Position numbers and translations under genes: made by a program. A stretch of DNA of 12,500 nucleotides, taken from Actinidia chinensis (taxonomy: Eukaryota; Streptophyta; Magnoliopsida; Ericales; Actinidiaceae). Within the stretch, counting starts at the first letter, position 1. Each line of letters opens with the position of its first letter. The DNA lies in the NCBI GenBank assembly GCA_009663005.1, contig VIGQ01001369.1, forward strand, positions 5,001 through 17,500, written 5' to 3'. This document shows positions 1 through 7,590 of the stretch, in pieces. The notes beneath the pieces are model-generated. The model searched no databases. It saw only the letters and a list, made by a program, of their open reading frames with translations, and was not told the DNA's origin.

Positions 1-42
1 AATATTATTATGCACTAAGCACGTGAGATAACACGCATCACT

Positions 43-325
43 TTCCGGACTTCACCGTGGGGTAGGATATTCCCTCCGTATCGTTGCCATCTAGAATTTT
101 CATTTTGTCAACTTCCCGGATTTTCACCGTGGGGGGACTGATGACCTTCCCTTCGTTATCGTTGCCATTGGAACTTTCATTTTGTCATTCCCGGACTTTC
201 ACTGGGGGCTCTGACATTCCCTATTATCTTTGCCATTAGGACTTATTGTCAAACTTTCCGGACTGTCACATGGGCTATAACATTCCCTCCGGTATCTTTG
301 CTATTTAGACTTATTATTGTGCTCT
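43..325. repeat. Tandem repeat, about 4 copies of a 68-75 bp unit, inside the 3' LTR
   Basis: Copies start near 43, 113, 188 and 256 with ttcc(c)ggac/t, continue with t-tcac-(c)gtgggg and (c)attccct, then (c)gttatcgttgccatt-ggac and end ttattgtca. Spacings are 70, 75 and 68 bp. The copies differ by point changes and small indels, so the array is old. Satellite-like subrepeats inside gypsy LTRs are known in plants. The 5' LTR of this element has at most one unclear trace (around 6110-6150). Confidence 0.85.
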
Positions 326-922
326 AATCTAAGCCATCTAATTCCGAGTATATTAGCGTTGTGATTCCTAAGACAATTATCATTTCAAATTCCAAATTCA
401 TTTCTAAACCAAGTTCATGTATTTGAACTTTTTATATTTAATAATTATTTCACAGTATACATAAGAATCACTTTATCAAGTAAGTCAATGTAACCAAACC
501 TAATCATAAAGAGACAATTTCAAGTAATGACTGTCAAATAATTTAATAAGCATTTATGAGCATTAATTTGACAATTAAATCTGATATTAAAGCAAAAATA
601 ATTTTAGATAAAATTTTTCAAACATTCTTTCTCTTAATTTTCGCATAAAAATATTTTATGACTCATAAAACTAAATGTTTCCATTTCAAGTTAATACAAA
701 AAAAAAAATATCTTACTAGACTTTATAAAGTTATTAACCAACAAAATCCAAAGTAAACCAACAAACTAACCCCCTGAACCTCAAATAGAATGGGACACCG
801 TCGGATATGAAGATCAGGTTTCCAGGATTCATACTAAAATTTTGGCATTGATCAAAGTTCATCTCAACGTTGATCTGCACCCCTTATCTTTCATGATCAA
901 ACTTAACCACGCTGATATAATT

Positions 923-980
923 CTCCATTTCTTTCTCTCTCTCTCTTCTCTTTCTTTCTCTTTTTCCTTCATCGAGCTTC
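923..980 (-). repeat. Pyrimidine-rich block (purine-rich on the element strand) in the 3' LTR
   Basis: A CT-rich stretch (tttctttctctctctctcttc and on) lies 320-380 bp from the LTR's inner end. The 5' LTR has a longer block at 6476-6700, 170-390 bp from its start. The shared position suggests an original LTR feature rather than a random microsatellite. On the element's strand it reads as GA-rich sequence in the presumed U3/promoter area. Confidence 0.6.
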
Positions 981-1011
981 ATTCCTCCCGATTTATAGAT
1001 TTTATAAAGTA

Positions 1012-1025
1012 TATTTATATATATA
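1012..1025 (-). promoter_or_regulatory. Possible TATA box in the 3' LTR
   Basis: On the minus strand 1012-1025 reads TATATATATAAATA, about 280 bp inside the LTR and just downstream of the GA-rich block, a plausible place for an LTR promoter. The surroundings are a run of TA and TTA sequence, so a chance match is quite possible. I found no clear equivalent in the 5' LTR. Confidence 0.25.
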
Positions 1026-1303
1026 ATATTATTATTTTATATTTTATTATTTAGTATTTTATTATTTTCTTTTCCTTTTTGTTTTTCGTTCCTTCCTTTC
1101 CTTTCGGCGTCGAGCCTTTCGGCGAAAAGAAACGGATTTTAATAGTTTTATAAAAATAACACTTTAGCCCCTCAAACTTCTAATAACCATTATATCATCT
1201 CATTTAAAGGTCCCTTTAATTTAACCCACAGTCATGAATCGTTCAATTAAACTCAATACATAAAAGCAAAGTCCATTTTATAAATATAAAATTGAAACTT
1301 ACA

Positions 1304-1318
1304 ACCTCCACCACTTAA
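1304..1318 (-). promoter_or_regulatory. Polypurine tract of the gypsy element
   Basis: The minus strand reads TTAAGTGGTGGAGGT directly before the LTR start TGTAAG. This is where plus-strand DNA synthesis is primed in LTR retrotransposons. It lies a few bases after the polyprotein's conserved C-terminal FEDEIS codons, the normal arrangement in this lineage. It is interrupted by T residues, so it is not a pure purine run. Confidence 0.75.
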
Positions 1319-1705
1319 GAAATTTCGTCCTCGAAATTAGATAAACGTACCAGATTGGTCAAAGATCGGATAATTTCGAGCGACATCTGATTCACGTTCC
1401 CAGATAGCTCCTCTATCTCATGATGAAGCCACAGAACCTTCACAACTGAATAGTACTTTCCTCCAAAACTGATCCCTCGTATCAACACACGCAATCGGTC
1501 GTCCTCATACGTGACATCCTCATTGACGTCAAGATATCCCCACCCAAAGGGGGAAGGATCGGGCTCATATTCCGCAACATGAAAACATAAAACATTGTGC
1601 ACATTGGCAACCTCGGTGGCAAGGCAAGACGGTATGCCAACGGCCCCACCCCAATACGATCAAGAATCTCAAAACGGGGGTCCAATGAATCTTGAGTGAT
1701 AGCTT
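1315..1705 (-). pseudogene. Integrase C-terminus (GPF module) and chromodomain-like tail
   Basis: Two overlapping frames carry it. At about 1610-1705 one frame reads SRFIGP then, after a 1-base slip, FEILDRIG and AYRLALPPRL, the GPF/GPY module of Ty3/gypsy integrases. From 1602 the other frame gives HNV-FHV, YEPDPS, NEDVTYE, VKVLWLHHEIEE and the end NFEDEIS. In intact relatives the tail is a divergent chromodomain thought to guide integration toward heterochromatin. The aromatic-cage residues cannot be judged in this decayed copy. This 96-codon piece (1315-1602) is one of the longer uninterrupted real frames of the element. Confidence 0.88.
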
Positions 1706-2440
1706 GCGCAGCCTATGACCGAAAGCGCATCCACCCCTCTTAGGTGAAAAATCCTCAAGAAAACGTTGTCCCCAACAGCAAACTCCAAATGGCGTTCCTG
1801 ATCAGATAACTCTTTTGACGACTTTGTTGCCGTGAGTAAAATGAGTAAACCAGTTTTTTAATCAATACCACCTTCTCGGTCGTATCACGAACCTATTCTG
1901 ACTTTGCAAGTACTGCCTCTCCAACGGCAGTCCAACCACACGGGTGTGACCACATGGTCTTCGTACAATGCCTCAAAAAGGGCCATACCGATGCTCGTGA
2001 TAACTCTTGTATATGGGCGAAACTCTACCAAATGTTAGATGATCCTCCATGATCCCCAAAAATCAAGTACGCAGCTCGAGCATGTCACTCCAAATCTGAA
2101 TCGTACGCTCGGACTGGTCCAGTCAGTCTGAGGATTGAAACGTCGTGCTAAGCCTCAAACTCTGATCCTAGTACAGATTGCATCCCTTCCAAGTAGCGAT
2201 TTTGTAAAACGAGGATCTCTATCGAAACGATAGATACCGGAACCCCATGAAGGCTAACGAATTCTCTGAACATTTAAAGAAACACCAAGATCTCTGCCGA
2301 GTTGACAAAAACGGATAGGAAGACAAATGCCGCGGATTTTGGTCAAAAACGATCCCACTATGACCCACCCAACACATATCCCTGCTCAATGGATATCTAG
2401 GGAAAAACCCGTAACAAAATGCCATAGTGAGTGCTCCCAT
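1706..2440 (-). pseudogene. Integrase catalytic core, decayed
   Basis: Remnants in order along the minus strand: DFVTGF-type sequence at about 2395-2430 (first catalytic Asp region, frame broken there); GVPVSIV then DRDPRFT at about 2205-2245 (second catalytic Asp, preserved but frameshifted by one lost base); a degenerate PQTDGQSERTIQ-type region near 2105-2145 where the third acidic residue is no longer evident; SCVLDF-GSW at about 2040-2085; SIGMA-FEALY at about 1960-1995; and HLEFAVGD-VFLRI near 1745-1795. These are the usual landmarks of a gypsy DDE integrase. Several stops and frame changes interrupt it. Confidence 0.88.
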
Positions 2441-2514
2441 GCCTTGTGCCTCTCTTTGTTGTTGTTCTCCCATGTTGTTATGCTTTTTTTTCCGTTTCGT
2501 TCTCCTTTTCTCAT
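2441..2514. repeat. 71-bp insertion (plus 3-bp repeat) interrupting the integrase region
   Basis: Homology to the integrase breaks at 2440 and resumes at 2512-2515. The bases on either side (gtgctcccat and ttccac) join to give exactly the conserved WKWEH codons of gypsy integrase. The inserted piece is T-rich on the plus strand, contains a T8 run, and is flanked by CAT at 2438-2440 and 2512-2514. I recognise no transposon ends in it. The CAT repeat could be a 3-bp target duplication or a product of break repair. Confidence 0.7.
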
Positions 2515-2790
2515 TTCCACTATGCAACTGGTATGGTTGTAGAAACCTGCCCTGGCTTTCTGGTGTTCGGATTTCCACTTGCTGACAAGTCAAACCCTTC
2601 GAATGAAAAAGCACCATCTTCTTCATTCGTCTCCACCAAAATTGGCGACACAAATCATGATAAATCTTTGTCCCTCCAGGATGAACTACAAGGAGTGAAT
2701 GATGAAAAACTCATGAAGAACATCGTCTTACAAGACAGAGGTACAATAATCTAGACTTCATCTCACCAACCTCCTTGTCCGTGGGAATGC
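2515..2790 (-). pseudogene. Integrase N-terminal zinc-binding (HHCC) domain, decayed
   Basis: The minus strand carries VHPGGTKIYHDLCRQFWWRR from about 2686, followed by KGLTCQQVE near 2570-2600. This is the HHCC domain that precedes the catalytic core in gypsy integrases. The histidine of VHPGG is kept. The first cysteine of the expected CLTCQQ motif has become Gly (TGT to GGT), so the zinc site is broken. Upstream, at about 2690-2790, VSTFGFCIP-DKEV matches the short linker between RNase H and integrase. The frame is open here but lies between stops and frameshifts on both sides. Confidence 0.9.
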
Positions 2791-2999
2791 AAAACCCAAA
2801 GGTGGATACTACACCCTCAGCAATGCGATGCAAATCGTCTTGGCCTCCCACATCTTGGTTGTTGTGCTTCAATGACCCTATATGATAGATGGTTTGCCAG
2901 AAGACAATGTGAACAACGTTAGCACACTCGTTCGTCTCGCGAGAATAAATCATACCACCGATATCTTGAACATTTCCACTCATGAGGAAATGCTCGACA

Positions 3000-3410
3000 A
3001 AACACCAGCGATATTTCTTTACTAAGTGCATCGCCACAAGCACAACGTTAGCCTTTCCGGATGATATTGTAAATCGAAGTCAAGTCTTCCAATGTACCCT
3101 CCAAGTCGTTGCCTCAAGTTTCAAGTCATTCTTTGTGAACAAGTACTTTTCAAACTCTTTGTGGTCTAAAAAACACTCAAACCACCGCTCTCTGTACAGT
3201 CTGCCTCCAACTCTTTAAGCAAAAGATAACGGCCGCAATTCACGTCCTGATTCGGATAATTTTGTTTTGTGCGTCTTTAACTGACGAGAACCATAACGCA
3301 ATCACTTTAACCAACTAGCATCAAACGCAACCCCAAGCATCAAACGTGAAGCATCGTCAATACCTGTATACCCCAACCTACGCTTCGGGTATACAAAGGA
3401 ATTGGTGGTC
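3000..3410 (-). pseudogene. RNase H domain of the gypsy pol, decayed
   Basis: On the minus strand YTGIDDASRLMLGVAF (about 3315-3370) matches the start of the Ty3/gypsy RNase H with the catalytic Asp of the DAS motif. It is followed by remnants of the VIA-gSrqLk region (3255-3310), AVIF-LKSWR (3190-3240), a DHK-like run (about 3150) and SGKANVV (about 3040-3060), the end of the domain where intact copies read YHPGKANVVADALSRK. The full-length enzyme would degrade RNA in RNA:DNA hybrids during reverse transcription. Stops and frame changes occur throughout the second half. Confidence 0.87.
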
Positions 3411-4400
3411 CGAATCAGTCTCTTCTTAAGCTCTTGAAAAAATGGCTCGCACGCATATCGTTCCAACCAAACGAATTCCCCTTCCCTCGTAAGTCGAGTC
3501 ATTGGTGCCCGCTAATTTTGAAAAGTCCTCTACAAATCGCCGGTAGTAACCAGCTAGACCAAGAAACTATCTACGAATTTCAAATACGGTCTTTCGGTCG
3601 TGTTTCCCATTCACACTCACTGCCTCAATCTTTGATGAAATCCCACTACTCTCCTTACTACTCCACGCCCGACAACAGCAACGTGACCTAAGAATTTACT
3701 CAGGTAAACCAAAACCGCATTTGCTAAGCTTAGCATACAAGCGATGTTCTCGCAAAGCTAGCTGCAAACACCTATCCTCAAATGCTCCTCATGTGACTCA
3801 ATCGATGGCGAATAGATCAGATGTCGTCCAACGAATAGACCACGAAACGGTCAAGATATGGATTGAAGATACGATTCATCAATCCCTGAAAGCTGTTGGC
3901 GCATTCGTAAGACCAAACGGCTCACAAACACTCATAATGCCCATAGCGTGAGCAAAAGCCGTCTTCTTCGCAATAGCTCCCTCTTGAATCCGCAATGATG
4001 ATAACCCCGATCTAAATCAATCTGAGAAACAGCTCGAACCTTCCAATTGGTCAAACACGTCGTCATCCCGAAGTGGATCCCTGTTCTTTATTGGCCACAC
4101 AGCCCACACGATTCAATCTCCGATAATCTACGCACATTCTAAAGTGATTCCATCCTTCTTCTTAGCAAATAAAGCCGAAGCTCCCCATGGTGATGCGCTA
4201 GGTCGGATAAAGCCTTTTATATCCAATAAATACTTGAACTGAACTTTCATTTCTTGTAACTCTGCCGTTGCAAAAACGATACTTGGTAATTACCGATATG
4301 GCGCAGTGCCGATATAAGATCATGGAGAATTCAATCTCCGGTTGTGGTGGTACTCCATCAAATCCTCTGGAAAGACATCTAAAATTTACAGACAACCGGT
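3411..4400 (-). pseudogene. Reverse transcriptase domain of the gypsy pol, decayed
   Basis: Landmarks on the minus strand, in order: LDVFPED and GVPPQPEIEFS (4345-4395), the approach to [21 protein letters not shown] (about 4145-4202), a near-perfect RT block; CVDYRRLNR (about 4105-4130); RYGHYE and GLTNAPTAF-like sequence (3900-3960); LMNRIFNPYLDRFVV then the catalytic pair as SLDDI at 3815-3860, where relatives have VFIDDIL (both Asp codons present, 3823-3828, followed at once by a stop); AKLSKCGF-like sequence (about 3715); FLGLAGYYRRFVEDFSKL (about 3510-3570); and MTRLTREGEFVW (3460-3502). Order, spacing and total length fit a whole RT with scattered point and indel damage but no large deletion. 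Confidence 0.92.
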
Positions 4401-4559
4401 GGCAAAAAAGGCCCCACTAACTACGCTAATAAAAACCCTCATCGACCAAGCACCTTCCGAGAAAAGAAAATTCAAATCCCCTTGCCTACGCACATCAGTA
4501 GACGAAGGACAAAACCACCACCTCGATCCTCCATAAATTGAAAGCGATCCCCCTCAGGT

Positions 4560-4890
4560 GTACAAAGGTAACGGTGTCGGACATACATCTATCATGGCCC
4601 ACGATATCCGGTCAACCAATCATACCAATGATTATGTCAAACGAAGTCATGTCTAATACAATAAATCAACACGAAACGTCCGATCAGCTAATCTCCAACC
4701 TCACAAGATCTACAACTCTCTTCAAAGTCCGATCTCCCCCCAACTGGAAGTGTCTAACATAGCAACTAAATCTAATCTCTCTCTATCCGCAATGCCAGCA
4801 AAGATGAGAAGATGAATGAATGTGATGCTCCCGTTTCGATGAGACACGAGCCCACGAATTAAACATAGTAAGACCTCGCACAACAGAGGT
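4560..4890 (-). pseudogene. Aspartic protease domain of the gypsy polyprotein, decayed
   Basis: At 4835-4880 the minus strand reads SVVRGLTMFNSW, in the place of the usual LFDSGS active site. The catalytic Asp has become Asn and the following Gly Trp. After a frame change, HSFIS-type and FAGIADRE sequence follows (4770-4830). At 4600-4680 FIVLDMTSFDIIIGM matches the conserved C-terminal half (LIVLDM-DFDVILGMDWL) with a stop just before it. The enzyme would cleave the polyprotein; the damaged active site means it could not. Confidence 0.85.
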
Positions 4891-5473
4891 ATCCAATTGT
4901 TGCCCTGTTGTCCAGCTATCCCTACGGTCCCCCGCTGCTGATTTATAAAATACAGCGTAAAAACCCGTCCTTGCGTCCTCTGACCCTACTGAGCTACAAG
5001 CCTGTGGTCTGGACTGATATGAAGTTGTGCTGATGTAAATGCTGGAGTAGCCCTCGAGGCCCTGAACTAAACCGCGTAGGTTGTTGCGATCCCCCGTAGC
5101 TCCCCTGACTGTTCTCCCCTCTGTGGCGTGCACTGTCGACTGTATGACCACCCACCTGACCAAACCCGATAGAAGGTAGGTGGCCCCATGACTAGTGATT
5201 GTCCCTGTTCCTGGATGTGAGATTGTCCCCCCTGCTGCGACTGCCCGCTGTTGACCTTCAGTTGGGCAGTCCACTAAACGATGACCCCGGTTGATACAAC
5301 AAACAACATCGGCCCTCCCCGGATGTTTTGGCCGTCCTGCCTCCCATCACCGACTCTTGGTGATCATCCTCCTCCCTCATCGAATTCCTACCGAGCCCCT
5401 CTGCGTGGTCCACGTGCCCCACGAGCTCCCGTAAGTGGATTTCGCACAACCTCATCGCGTTGCGTGGTGGCAG
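4891..5473 (-). pseudogene. gag remnant: N-terminus joined to zinc knuckle, capsid deleted
   Basis: The likely start is at 5473 (CTG for ATG, then codons for PPRNAMR). About 56 codons later comes the zinc knuckle (5250-5310): GRCC in one frame, then after a frameshift GHRLVDCPTEGQQ in the next, corresponding to a CCHC knuckle followed by the usual CPT. Intact plant chromovirus gag has a few hundred residues between these points, so most of the capsid coding sequence is missing. Downstream (4890-5240) an open but poorly conserved Gly/Ser/Thr/Arg-rich linker leads into the protease; it contains DTSVVRG just before the active site. The nucleocapsid knuckle normally binds the element's RNA. Confidence 0.8.
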
Positions 5474-5700
5474 GTTCTACACAATGCCACAAAAGCAATA
5501 AGATAATCATATTCACTTTGATACGGTCATAATATTGCTATAACCATAAGCAATTTAATAACAGTAGCATGTACGTTCATGTTTATCCCATCACATAGAG
5601 AGTACACTAACGTTACCGGCTCTCAAATAACTTAGACGTTTAAAACACCAAATTGTGGGTCTAACCATCCCACCGGCTCATAGGTATTCCGAACCTAGAG

Positions 5701-5712
5701 CCTGATACCATT
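5701..5712 (-). promoter_or_regulatory. Primer binding site (initiator tRNA-Met type)
   Basis: The minus strand reads TGGTATCAGG from 5710 to 5701, one or two bases after the LTR end (...GGGTCGTGACA, then AA). It matches the first nine or ten bases of the common plant PBS TGGTATCAGAGC, which pairs with the 3' end of initiator tRNA-Met and primes minus-strand DNA synthesis. It continues CTC, with a base missing relative to the consensus. It fixes the inner end of the 5' LTR and the element's orientation. Confidence 0.85.
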
Positions 5713-6869
5713 TGTCACGACCCGACCCCTCCCAGCCGTTAAATTAATTACTAAATTCGCCTTATTTTTCCCTCACATACACAATCAGGCACTATTTGCC
5801 TCAAATATTCAATAGCCCTCCAAATATTTATTTTACAATCTCCTCAAATGTAATTAATCCAAAAAGATGAAAAACTTCAGTCTTTCACTAACGACCCTCT
5901 AGTACTATCCGACACCCACGTCCTCCTGAAAAATAAATTAAAGCAGGGAAGTATACAATAGACGGGAATATGCTCAAAAACCGATCAATAATGGCTCAAC
6001 AACAAAATGTCAAGATTAGCACAACGAATCAATATTTCATCAAAACCTCATACAGGTTTTCCTGATACATTACTAGTGATCGTCCTCATCCACGGCTCCT
6101 TAGCCTCTCGGCTTTCCGGTCCTATAGTGGAACTGTTGGCCGGATCCACGCAGTACATGTACCATTCCATCCATAGCATGTAGCCATCAAAAATCACATC
6201 ATACATATCACGATGCCAACAAAATACCATGGATTTCAACAGATAAGCACCATCTCAAGAGGATACCAATCAATATTTTAGAAAATAACTCTGAGTGTTA
6301 GAAGCATATTGTATCCTCCTGCTTTACCTCAAGTGAAATTAACACCCATTAGATATAAGATCTGACTCCCATGATCATCATACTAAAATTTCATATTGAA
6401 TTCCATGACAATCATCTACCCGTTGATCTACACCCATGTCGTTCATTATCAAAGACGAACCACACAAATAATTTCTCCCATCTCTCATTCCTTTCTTCAC
6501 ATCAGTGCTCTCTCTCTATTCTTTTCTTTCTTTCTTCCTCTCCTCTCCGTGCGCTCTCTTCTTCTCTCTTTCTCAAACTCTTCTCGCCCTCTTTCTCTCC
6601 TTAAACTAACAACTAACCAAACATAATCATTATTTTCTTTTACTTTCTCTTTATTCTTTCTCCTTTTTCTTTCTTTTCTATTTTCTATTTTTTTTTTCTT
6701 GTCTCCGGCCTGAAGTGTTGTCCACTAATGAAAAAAAATTATACTTTTGGTCCTCCATCTTTTACAAAATTATAATTACATTATTTAAACTTAAATAGCT
6801 CCTTTAATTGTACCCAAAAGTTTAAATCTTGTCAATTATAACCCAAAACATAAAATCTGAGTTATTACA
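5713..6869 (-). repeat. 5' LTR of the gypsy element (1157 bp)
   Basis: On the plus strand it starts TGTCACGACCCGACCCC, whose reverse complement (…CGGGTCGTGACA) is a familiar end of plant gypsy LTRs, next to the PBS. It ends gagttattaca at 6869, giving the LTR start TGTAATAACTC on the element strand, comparable with TGTAAGTTTC of the other LTR. The outer end is confirmed independently: copia RNase H homology reaches 6870 and then stops. The 5 bases outside (6870-6874, ttatg) are the expected target-site duplication, but the partner is outside the window. The LTR includes a long pyrimidine-rich block (6476-6700). It has no clear copy of the 70-bp tandem repeat of the 3' LTR. Confidence 0.82.
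6476..6700 (-). repeat. Pyrimidine-rich block in the 5' LTR
   Basis: Some 225 bp are almost entirely C and T on the plus strand apart from short interruptions, with runs such as ctctctctattcttttctttctttcttcc and a T8-9 run near 6690. It occupies the same relative place as the block at 923-980 in the 3' LTR. It makes several chance open frames, such as the Ser/Leu/Phe-rich ones at 6371-6626, which are not genes. Confidence 0.65.
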
Positions 6870-7290
6870 TTATGTCCCTATAACGACGATATGTCTAGAA
6901 CTTACCATTTACACTTACTCTGGGGCCCTTCTAATTGCTGATTGACTATCATCACAATGTATACATATTGAGGGCACAGTTTTAGGCCAATTTGTAATAT
7001 CTCTAAGAAATTTACAAAGCCACTCTGCTTCTTCTCTTGCTTTATTAATCCAAGGCACTGAACTAGCTTCCATTTGGATTTAAGCAATACAACGTTTGTT
7101 TAGAGATTTTCATGACACTGCAAGCACTACCAAAAGTAAAGACATATCCACTTGTGGATTTTGAATCTTACTATCCCCTGATATCCAATTGGCATCACAC
7201 TATCCTTCCTACACATCAGGATAATTAGTGTAATTGCAATCCATATCCCTTTGTGTACCGTAGATACCTAAGTACTCTACGATATCTTTC
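6870..7290 (-). pseudogene. Copia RNase H domain, truncated by the gypsy insertion
   Basis: Minus-strand remnants include CDANWISGDSK (about 7165-7205, with the catalytic Asp of the copia SDA-W motif), KAREEAEWLCKFL (about 7010-7050), WPKTVPSICIHCD (about 6950-6990), DSQSAIRRA (about 6925-6955) and then SSRHIVV for the usual KSRHIRRRH (6875-6900). The homology stops at 6870. Intact copia RNase H continues with a further stretch through a conserved DPLTK motif, which is absent here and should be found on the far side of the gypsy element. A 61-codon open frame at 6902-7087 is this same DNA read out of frame. Confidence 0.9.
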
Positions 7291-7590
7291 AAGTGATTCT
7301 CTCTCCCAAGATTACTTGTAAACCTACTCAGTGTGCTAACTGAGTATTCAATGTCATGGTCTCGTGCAATTCATCCAATACATTTACCCTACCAATTGGT
7401 ATGATAAGAATTCAACCTGAGATACAAACCTTCTCCAGGATTCTTGCTGCGATGTAGTTGACATCCACCGGTGTTTTTGTTATACCATCATTATTCTTGT
7501 CAATTTATTTTCTCCATGTAATGGATTGTGACAAGATTAGTCCTCCAAATGTTCTAGTGCCTTAATCCCTACTATAACATCTGCAATCCT
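7291..7590 (-). pseudogene. Copia reverse transcriptase, C-terminal part only
   Basis: Starting at about 7585 the minus strand reads ADVIVGIK (relatives: EADVILGIK), then LILSQS-HY-type sequence, DDGITKTPVDVN (about 7455-7500), a degenerate SQLEYS region, MNCTRP (about 7355-7375), and IEYSVSTLSRFTSN (about 7310-7355). These belong to the thumb/connection side of copia RT, after the catalytic YVDD motif. YVDD itself is absent, because the sequence before ADVIVGIK jumps straight to the RT N-terminus. Confidence 0.88.

Larger units (their letters stand above)
1..1303 (-). repeat. 3' LTR of the gypsy element, partial (outer end left of window)
   Basis: The inner boundary is set by the polypurine tract: on the minus strand the LTR begins TGTAAGTTTC just after it. 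Homology to the other LTR (5713-6869) is visible by eye in the inner half. The run around 778-890 matches 6328-6440, with anchors catactaaaattt and cgttgatct-cacccc. A pyrimidine-rich block sits at a matching position, and 1210-1303 matches 6795-6869. I estimate only about 60-65% identity in these segments. The LTR end corresponding to TGTCACGACCCG at 5713 is not present, so this copy runs off the window. Its outer part (1-340) carries a tandem repeat that the other LTR lacks. Positions 340-770 I could not align confidently with anything; they are assigned to the LTR by position only. Confidence 0.72.
1315..5473 (-). pseudogene. Decayed gypsy gag-pol polyprotein (gag, PR, RT, RNase H, IN, chromodomain-like tail)
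   Basis: Read on the minus strand from 5473 to 1315, with many frame changes, this follows a complete Ty3/gypsy polyprotein except for the missing capsid region. The original start was probably at 5473, where CTG stands in place of ATG before codons for PPR, the usual N-terminus of plant chromovirus gag. The last codons (FEDEIS) abut the polypurine tract. The intact protein would process into a nucleocapsid, an aspartic protease, RT/RNase H and integrase and would form virus-like particles in the cytoplasm. Here dozens of frameshifts and stops, a gag deletion and an insertion in integrase rule out a product. The domains are listed separately. Confidence 0.92.
1..6869 (-). mobile_element. Ty3/gypsy LTR retrotransposon, chromovirus (Tekay/Del-like), decayed, 3' end off window
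   Basis: The parts of one minus-strand element appear in the expected order: LTR (5713-6869), tRNA-Met-type primer binding site (5701-5712), gag/zinc knuckle, protease, RT, RNase H, integrase with a chromodomain-like tail, polypurine tract (1304-1318) and second LTR (1-1303). Placing integrase after RNase H is the Ty3/gypsy order; in copia, integrase comes before RT. The C-terminal tail ending in FEDEIS directly before the polypurine tract is typical of plant Tekay/Del-type chromoviruses as I remember them. The element is inserted in a copia element (6870-10285). The internal region is about 4.4 kb, shorter than usual mainly because of a gag deletion. Many frameshifts and stops make it non-autonomous. 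The lineage name is an inference from motifs; the superfamily is secure. Confidence 0.9.

Noticed and set aside
8..12. ttatg, matching the expected gypsy target-site duplication
   Set aside because: It is not followed by a TGTCACGACCC-like LTR end, and a 5-base match by chance is common in AT-rich DNA. The true LTR end is more likely left of the window.
43..325. CRISPR-like array of spaced repeats
   Set aside because: The whole 68-75 bp unit repeats, spacers included, with imperfect copies inside an LTR in a plant genome. It is an ordinary tandem repeat.
842..1054. 70-codon plus-strand open frame
   Set aside because: Ser/Leu/Phe/Ile-rich translation of the LTR's pyrimidine tract and TA-rich DNA; antisense to the element, with no known motif.
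2327..2754. Plus-strand open frames of 71 and 107 codons
   Set aside because: They are antisense to clear integrase sequence (VHPGGTKIYHDL, LTCQQVE) on the minus strand and share no features with known proteins.
3434..3951. Plus-strand open frames of 85 and 76 codons
   Set aside because: Antisense shadows of the gypsy RT region.
6371..6626. Two overlapping plus-strand frames resembling Leu/Ser-rich hydrophobic peptides
   Set aside because: They come from the CT-rich block in the LTR; their composition is explained by the repeat.
6899..6907. Alternative gypsy LTR end at aacttacc, resembling aaacttaca of the 3' LTR
   Set aside because: Copia RNase H codons (SRHI and the DSQSAI run) lie between 6875 and 6955, so the gypsy LTR cannot extend past about 6870.
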